From Helichrysum umbraculigerum (lineage: Eukaryota; Streptophyta; Magnoliopsida; Asterales; Asteraceae): DNA of 64,000 nucleotides. Location of the stretch: the NCBI GenBank assembly GCA_949592205.1, contig CATIUR010000003.1, positions 167,203,759-167,267,758 of the forward strand, given 5' to 3'. The notes beneath the pieces are model-generated. The model made no database searches, was not told where the DNA came from, and was given only the letters and a program-made list of their open reading frames with translations. The position numbers and the translations under genes are program-made. Shown piece by piece: positions 57,917-64,000 of the stretch. Every line of letters begins with the position of its first letter. Position 1 is the first letter of the stretch.

Positions 57917-59797
57917 ATTTACAATTCACATTATTTAAGGAACACAAAAATCCAACTAATTTAAAACTTAATTAATCACTCCGGGTGTTATATGAAAACC
58001 ATAATAACGCTGATTTATAAAATCAGATATCATAGTACACTTGGTAGTCAAACATTCTTCAGTCCATTCCTTGCCGAGCCCAAATTATCTCAAGACCTGT
58101 AAAGGATAAATAGTGGGATTAGCACGAAGCTAAGTGAGTCAACCAGTCACTATCAGTACAACTCAGCATAACAATACTGATTATCACAAATATCACATAG
58201 ACACTGACACAACATCACCAAGAGGATCGGTGGTCCTTGTGACGCCCTCAGACCCGGGAGACGCACCAAGTAACACTTACAACCAACTGCAGGCCAATAC
58301 AGTGGTATTACCGATAACTGTTTGCTACCTTTAGTCAATATGTGTTCCATTCTCAACACATGATCACAAATCTCACATTGACTAACCTGTAGCAACCCAG
58401 TCGAAATAATCAGTCAAGTTGACCTCCGAATCACAGAATGCTCAAAGGCAACACATCACTTATAACACGTGTATTTCACAAATCAACAGTCACAATCACT
58501 CTCACAATCACTATATCACTATGTTCACCTGTTGTAACCAATTATGTTACAAATAAATACACTGAGAGTACGAGTCCACTCACCGAATACCTCAGTCTCC
58601 ACTCAGTAGTCTAATGTCACTGAGTCTCTTTATCTGAAATCACCACAAAACATCACAAGTCAGTATCTTGTCAACAATAATGAACTTATGTTATAATAAT
58701 ATATAACATATCTCAACATCTCAATACACAATATATCATATCACTTTAATCACAATATTCCACTTATAACAAGTCACCACTTTATATGCTAAATCTTTAG
58801 CAAGAACTTCATCTATCCATATTATGTATATTATCACAATTATCATCATATACATAAAGATTAGCCCCAAGTTATTATTATGATATATCATCACCATAAT
58901 ATACATTTAAGGTGGTTCACATATAACACTTTATAATTATGCAGCAAACAAAACAGATCTGGTCAAGCCCTACATCGGGTCGCGATGGGGTTAAATCGCG
59001 TCGCTATTAACTACTAATCGCGTCGCAATATACTTATAATCGCGTCGCTATCTACCAAATACATCGCGTCGCTATATACATTCAATCGCTTCGCGATTTG
59101 TTGCAAATCGCTTCGCGATATCTGCTTGGTCGCGTCGCGACCCAGACCGACTCAGGTCTGTTCTTCCTGTTCTTCGTTTTCAGCTCGTAATTTAAATCAA
59201 AATTCTCAAATTCAACTATTTAAATGAGTTTTAAAGTATCCTAATCAACCTACAACATCATATATCATCACATACCAATTCCTAAGCTTCAATTTCATAT
59301 AAACATCATTATATCAACTAATTGAATCAAATCACTTTATAAGAATTTTAGAGAGATTACTCACAATTGCTTGTAATTGGTGAAGAAGATGATGATTATG
59401 ATACAACCATTTGCATTCCAGCTTATGATTTCAATTTGTAAGAATTGTGTGTGTTTTCCCTAAATTTGGGAATGAAGAAATGAATAAGGAATGAACTTTA
59501 TGTAAGAAACTTAAGTCTGTCCCTTTCCCAACCGACTCCGTGTATTATTTAAAATTAGTTCCCTTCTAAATCTATTGTCTGGAACCCGAAAACCATTTGC
59601 GAGTCCAAACATTTTATTTTACCGACAACTTTATTAATTTAAATCACTTAATATTTTATTTATCACTATGGAATATTTGACTCCTATTCCAATTATTTCA
59701 ACTAATTCAGCAATTATTATTTCCAAAAACACATTAAATATTATTTTAAAATCAGAAAATAATATAAAACAACTAGGTCCGATTTACGGATGTTACA
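57917..59797 (-). repeat. 5' LTR of element C, main fragment
   Basis: Continuation of the 5' LTR after the nested element; 57917-57921 is the ATTTA target copy. Nearly identical to 40020-41910, including the TCGCG array (58975-59146) and U3 block (59505-59586). Confidence 0.92.
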
Positions 59798-61793
59798 ATT
59801 ATTCAGTTGTTTTTGTTTTCAACTCTAATTAACTACAGTAATTCTAACAGACAATATCGTTGGGCTTTGGAATTTAGAATAAGGTTCAAATGAGTACAAC
59901 CATTTCGGGTGAGAATGAGGGAATGCATGTGAACCATTGGATCTTACAAATCAAGGGTCCAGATAAATACATCATTTTAAATAAAAGTAAAAAAGTTTAT
60001 ATTAGAGTTTGGGCGGAGGGGTATACTGGTAATTTTACCATTTAATTAATTAATTTTATTTTCACTTTATTTCAAAAAGAAGAAAGAAAAAGTCAGATGA
60101 TCCTTTGCTTCTCTCTCTCTCTAGCGATTCAACTCTCAAACCCTAACTTCCAAAAACCTCAAATCCATTCGATTCACCCTTCAAATCTTCATTTTTGATA
60201 GTTAAATCATCGTTTTCTTGCATCACCGTTGTTAAATTCCTCTTTCTCATGGTGATTTTTTACCGATTACGTTTTTGATAGACCCTAACTTTCAAACCTC
60301 AGTAAAAGACGATTGAAGCTTGTTTTTGTTCGTATAAATGGTTCTACGTGACGTGATTGCTTCGGGAACAACATCATCTAGGCTGATTAATGTCAGGCCT
60401 CTTCGAAGTTTCATTTTTTTACAGTTAAATAATGTTAATAATGCGTTTTCATGATGTTATTGATGTTGTATGTATGTATATGTAATGTAGGGTTTGGTAC
60501 CACAAGTGATATTATCTGTTTGTTTTGAATTTACATATTTGATCTTGTATTACATGCTGTTATATGTGTATATGTGTTTGGTTTGAATTTAGGGTTTATT
60601 AACACAAGTGTTAGTTATGTTTTGGTGAAGTTCATTTATATGGAATGTGTTTCAGGTCATATGTAGACATATAGTTACATTGGGTATGAATATCATGTTT
60701 ATGATTATGATATAGGTGAGATTAAATTGAAATTTGTGCATTTGAGATGACTAAAGTAAACTTGCATATAAGGTGTTCGATGAAATGTCTCAATGAAATA
60801 TGAATTAACTGTTGTCGTCATAGTGATTGATTAGCATAAAAATTTAGCATCAGAAACTGTAAAAATGCATATTTTTAAAGAGTTGGCTGAACATAAGGAT
60901 TGGTAGGAGTAACTATCAAATGTAGTATTGTACTGTATCACGTGTATTACTACATTGTTATTTATATTTTGCACTATGTTGTATATATTCAGCACTGCAC
61001 AGTAGCACATGTGTAACTATATTGTATTGATATCTCATAGATTGAGATGATTGTTATTTTTTGATATTTAGTAACTATAGAATAATTATTCATATTTATC
61101 TATTTATATATGTACATATTCATGTTCTATCCTTTTATGTATATGTATATTCATGTTATCTATTAATAGTATCATATGCATGTAGTACTATTCTCTATTC
61201 GTACCTCATATATTTTTATTCATAGCTGTTGAAGAAGATCTTGTTTCAGAAACTAACGCAGATGTCATTAAATCATATATATGTTGTTGTAGTTTTACAT
61301 GTGTGCAATCTGCTTTTTAATTTTTCAGTTGTGAGTTCGTTTCCTTTTTTGGATTGACATTCTTTAAAAGTTTCATAAAGAAAAAGAGTAAAAATTAAAA
61401 TAAAAGACATAGTGATGATCAAGGTAAATGTTCTTTTATCAAAACGTCAATTAATATGCTTCTATGTAATTTATGCTTCCTCGTTATTTATATGTTATTA
61501 AGATGGGGAGTGATATATACAACAAAAATTTTATACATATAACAAACTTATGCTATAAGGTGCATGTACAGTGAGCTTCATCAATTGTATAGTTTGTTGT
61601 ATGAATGAATTTATTTGTTGTATCTATCAACTCCTTTTTAAGATATATAATTAGTTTATATTTTAGTGTCACACGTGTTACTCTGGAAACTATCACATGT
61701 GTTACAGATTACTATCACATGTGATATTGATTTACATCTATATATTTCTTCTATTGATTATTTTACAACTCTATTATCCTATTGGCAGGTCGG

Positions 61794-62071
61794 TCGGGTT
61801 ACTTTCTAGTTGATAACTTTGATACAGATACAATGGAGTTAGGGTTTGATAATGCATGCATAAAAGTGACTCCATAGGTAGTTCACAATGCGTTTGGGAT
61901 CCCATTGGTAACACATTCGTTTATCATTATGTACATGCCCACTTCCGTGATTTGACAGCAATAAAACAGGTGAAAGATGCAATTAGAACTCGCAAGAAGA
62001 AGGCCGCCGATTTGTTAAGCGCTGCAAAAGCTCTTGAAGAAAATGTCATGGAGACTATCTTAGTAAACTGA
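61794..62071 (+). pseudogene. Fragment resembling the N-terminal part of plant ULP1-like transposon proteins
   Basis: After a possible acceptor (TTGGCAG) the frame reads GYFLVDNFDTDTMELGFDNA then IKVTP, a TAG stop (61875-61877), and VVHNAFGIPL. The pattern 'VDNFD..TM.L......I.VTP..VH..FGIP' resembles the region ahead of the Ulp1 protease domain in MULE-borne (Kaonashi-type) plant genes, from memory of the family. The frame that starts at 61856 (71 aa, ending KALEENVMETILVN) is an alternative and may be chance. No protease domain remains. Confidence 0.35.
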
Positions 62072-62261
62072 TATTTCTGATGATGTTATCGAGTAAATTT
62101 GTTTTTTAGACAGTATGTTTATGCTTTAATCAAATCAGATATGTTTGCTATAGTGTATTTACATTATTTTTGGTTATAATGCCCTTTTGTTTTGGATCCA
62201 TTTTAGGTTTTGCTAAATTGTTTGTAAGTTATTTTTTCGTTAGACGATGCGTTTTTACTAC

Positions 62262-62390
62262 TAGTAACACATGTGTTACCATTCAGTAACACATGTGTTA
62301 TTAGTTACAAACACATGTGTTATTAGTTACAAACACATGTGTTACTAAACACTAACACGTGTGTTACCAATCACTAACACATGTGTTATC
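62262..62390. repeat. Array of TAACACATGTGTTA palindromes
   Basis: Six near-identical palindromes (one CACGTGTG variant) at spacings of about 18-23 bases. More copies with decaying similarity occur at 60940, 61003, 61672-61720 and 62400-62490. CACATGTG/CACGTG are E-box/G-box type cores. Confidence 0.88.
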
Positions 62391-62487
62391 AGAAATTTAC
62401 AATGACATGTGTTTGTGTTAATAGTTGTTGATAATAATACGTGTTCTTATAAGTAAAACACGTGTTCTCAAAAATTCACAATCACGT

Positions 62488-64000
62488 GTTGTGACACCCG
62501 TCAATTTAGGACTAGAATTTAGTGCCTAATCAAGTTTCAATGCATGTAATTAGTTCTGTGTTAGGCTAATTAATGTATCAATTATTATATATATTGTTGA
62601 ATATATATCTACACAATTATGCGGTTTGTTTAAATCGTACGAGTTTCAAATGGAATGAATTTCGATACGATAATACAGACGTTGGTGAACAATTTAACTA
62701 AATAACATAACGTTATTTAATGGAACTATTATATCTCAAGAATATTATTTTGTAATATTTCATTTTAAACCGTATCGTATAAATAACAATTTACTTAGTT
62801 AAATTATAAACACGCGCGACAAAACAAAACGAGTTTAAGTTATAATTTATAACTACAACCTAAAGTACTTTAATAAAAATACTTCAACCAAACCATCGGG
62901 AATTTATTCGCATTTTAAAACGTATATCTAAAAGTAACTAATATTAACTAAACGTTTAAATAACCGGGAAAACGAACACCGCACGGAGCGCTTTACGTGG
63001 ACTGGAAGTGGAGGAACCCCACCAAAATCACCTCCTCCCCTTTCTCTTTCTCATTTTCTTTTTCCATCTTTCTCTTTCTTCTTTTCTTTTTCTCAAAAAT
63101 CACAAACCACCACCAACTTACAAATCCTCAAAATAAGAACACGAAACGACCTCGGATCATCAAAATAATTACGGAAAAGGAACCACCTCGACGCGATCTA
63201 CATTTCTATCTTTTCGGATTCTCAATCCGACGCCGCGTAAGTTTCCGACAAATTCCCAAAACTTCTCGTTTTAGCTTGTTGTTACATATATAGTTGTATA
63301 ACAACTACAAGGGTAGTCTTTCGAGATACCGGTACAATTAATAACAATCAAGTGTCGTGAACACATTCAGGTTTCAAGTCCTTGGATATCAATTCACCGC
63401 TAATTACTTCAAGTTTATTAAATTAAACACTTCAAGACTCAGGTGAGTTTCATGGCCCCATTTTCACTATTTTACAACTAGGGGTGTGATATTACTGCTC
63501 TATTTTGTTTTACAAGTAGAACGTAAGTACCAACCTTCAAATACTACATGAGTTTCAAGCTAATCAATTTAAAGTCCTCTATAGCATAGTCTCTAATATT
63601 TTTGCGTGAATGTTAGTATATGATATCATATGGGATTGACAATCCTCATCCGGGTTAGCACGCACTAACCGGTCAAACGGATGTATTAGCATTTGGGAAG
63701 ACGAGTGTGGATTAGACACTCGTAGGAGGCAAACCAGTTAGGTTTCCTTAATTGGACCTAGCGCTCAAGTTAAGCTCAGACTATGTGCTCATGGATTGTA
63801 TAACTTTTATTTTGCTTAATTGCATTTTAAATTCAATATAAATCTTGCGGTTCTTACAACTATACATTGACATACAAACCTGTGAGCTCACCAGCGTTTT
63901 CGCTGACCCATTTTAGTATTTATCACAGGTACCCAGCAGTAGGTTGGCTGCACAAGCAGGGACTTTTAGCTCGAGTCATCATACATACAACTAGAGATTT
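62488..64000 (+). mobile_element. LTR of element D relatives, plus sense, runs off window
   Basis: Starts TGTGACACCCGTCAATTTAG and shares with the reverse complement of 4738-7104 the stretch AACGAACACCGCACGGAGCG (62973), a CT-rich leader, and GTAAGTTTCCGAC (63238), a good splice donor. A possible acceptor TTTATCACAG is at 63928, followed by GTACCCAGCAG. The right end is not in the window, so solo LTR or complete element cannot be decided. The 98-aa ORF at 62997 is leader sequence. Confidence 0.7.

Larger units (their letters stand above)
39752..59797 (-). mobile_element. LTR retrotransposon (element C), minus sense, non-coding interior, with nested insertions
   Basis: Outer ends TATAACACCCC and GGATGTTACA, flanked by the exact 5-bp duplication ATTAT (39747-39751, 59798-59802). 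LTRs are 39752-41910 (3' LTR, contains a SINE) and 46074-46143 plus 57917-59797 (5' LTR, split by an Athila-like element). The interior 41911-46073 has a tRNA-iMet primer site at the 5' LTR and a polypurine tract at the 3' LTR, but no gag or pol ORF. This is a large retrotransposon derivative (LARD type). The two LTRs are nearly identical, implying a young insertion. The primer site and LTR ends suggest a Ty3-type relative, but without pol the lineage is unproved. Confidence 0.9.
59803..62487 (+). mobile_element. Unclassified repeat with leader-like sequence and ULP1-like gene fragment
   Basis: No intact gene. The left part has wording typical of plant MULE or Helitron ends (GAACCATTGGATCTTACAAA, AAGGGTCCAGAT). 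It is followed at 60100-60200 by a CT-rich leader (CTCTCTCTCTCTAGCGATTC, CAAACCCTAACTTCC) and AT-rich intron-like sequence. A coding-like fragment lies at 61794-62071 and a palindrome array at 62262-62390. Boundaries not determined; a captured or decayed MULE-type element is the best guess. Confidence 0.4.

Noticed and set aside
62997..63293. 98-aa ORF
   Set aside because: CT-rich leader sequence of an LTR, matched by the non-coding leader in solo LTR D.

Overview
The window is plant nuclear DNA: intron-poor plant gene families, very AT-rich spacers, and dense nested plant transposons (tRNA-iMet-primed LTR elements, an Athila-like element, MULEs, Stowaway, CACTA, Helitron, tRNA-SINE). The genes point to a eudicot; an Asteraceae-like genome is only a guess. 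Host genes occupy roughly the first 34 kb; the rest is almost entirely mobile DNA. || Host genes: a minus-strand TM9/nonaspanin gene runs off the left edge (1-1860). Two tandem small-protein genes (11625, 14349) share the motifs RPYHRNCSCALH and SYPIRR.WSEG. An intronless IQD calmodulin-binding gene lies at 16829-17932. Two LEA_2/NHL-type membrane protein copies follow, one frameshifted (19877-20648) and one intact (32608-33345). || The IQD 3' end plus the NHL gene form a direct tandem duplication. Copy 1 runs from the IQD 3' end through the broken NHL; copy 2 starts at about 22121 with an IQD 3' fragment and ends with the intact NHL. Copy 2 was split by a Stowaway MITE, a solo LTR and a 6.4-kb Helitron. 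Copy 1 supplies the matching uninterrupted sequence and so acts as an empty-site control. || Mobile DNA: three 285-297-bp MULE-type MITEs; solo LTRs at 4738-7104, 22697-24530 and 27125-29323; MULEs with long TIRs at 9161-10902 and 20748-21959; a 0.94-kb foldback element; a 5-kb CACTA element; and a 20-kb nested complex at 39752-59797. In that complex a minus-strand LTR retrotransposon with a non-coding interior carries a SINE in one LTR and, in the other, an 11.8-kb Athila-like element. The Athila-like element encodes gag and protease fused in frame to an unrecognised C-terminal protein, with no reverse transcriptase or integrase. The right end (59803-64000) holds a repeat with a probable ULP1-like MULE gene fragment, a CACATGTG palindrome array, and the start of another LTR. 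|| The best leads are: (i) LTRs of several related families appear to carry an intron between TATA box and LTR end, and inside it sits a GC-rich short-repeat or hairpin array that differs in sequence but keeps its position; (ii) a conserved 16-bp box and paired RCCGAC motifs lie just upstream of the TATA box in the same LTRs; (iii) the gag-PR-unknown polyprotein of the Athila-like element. All calls come from reading the sequence by eye; no alignment or database search was run.
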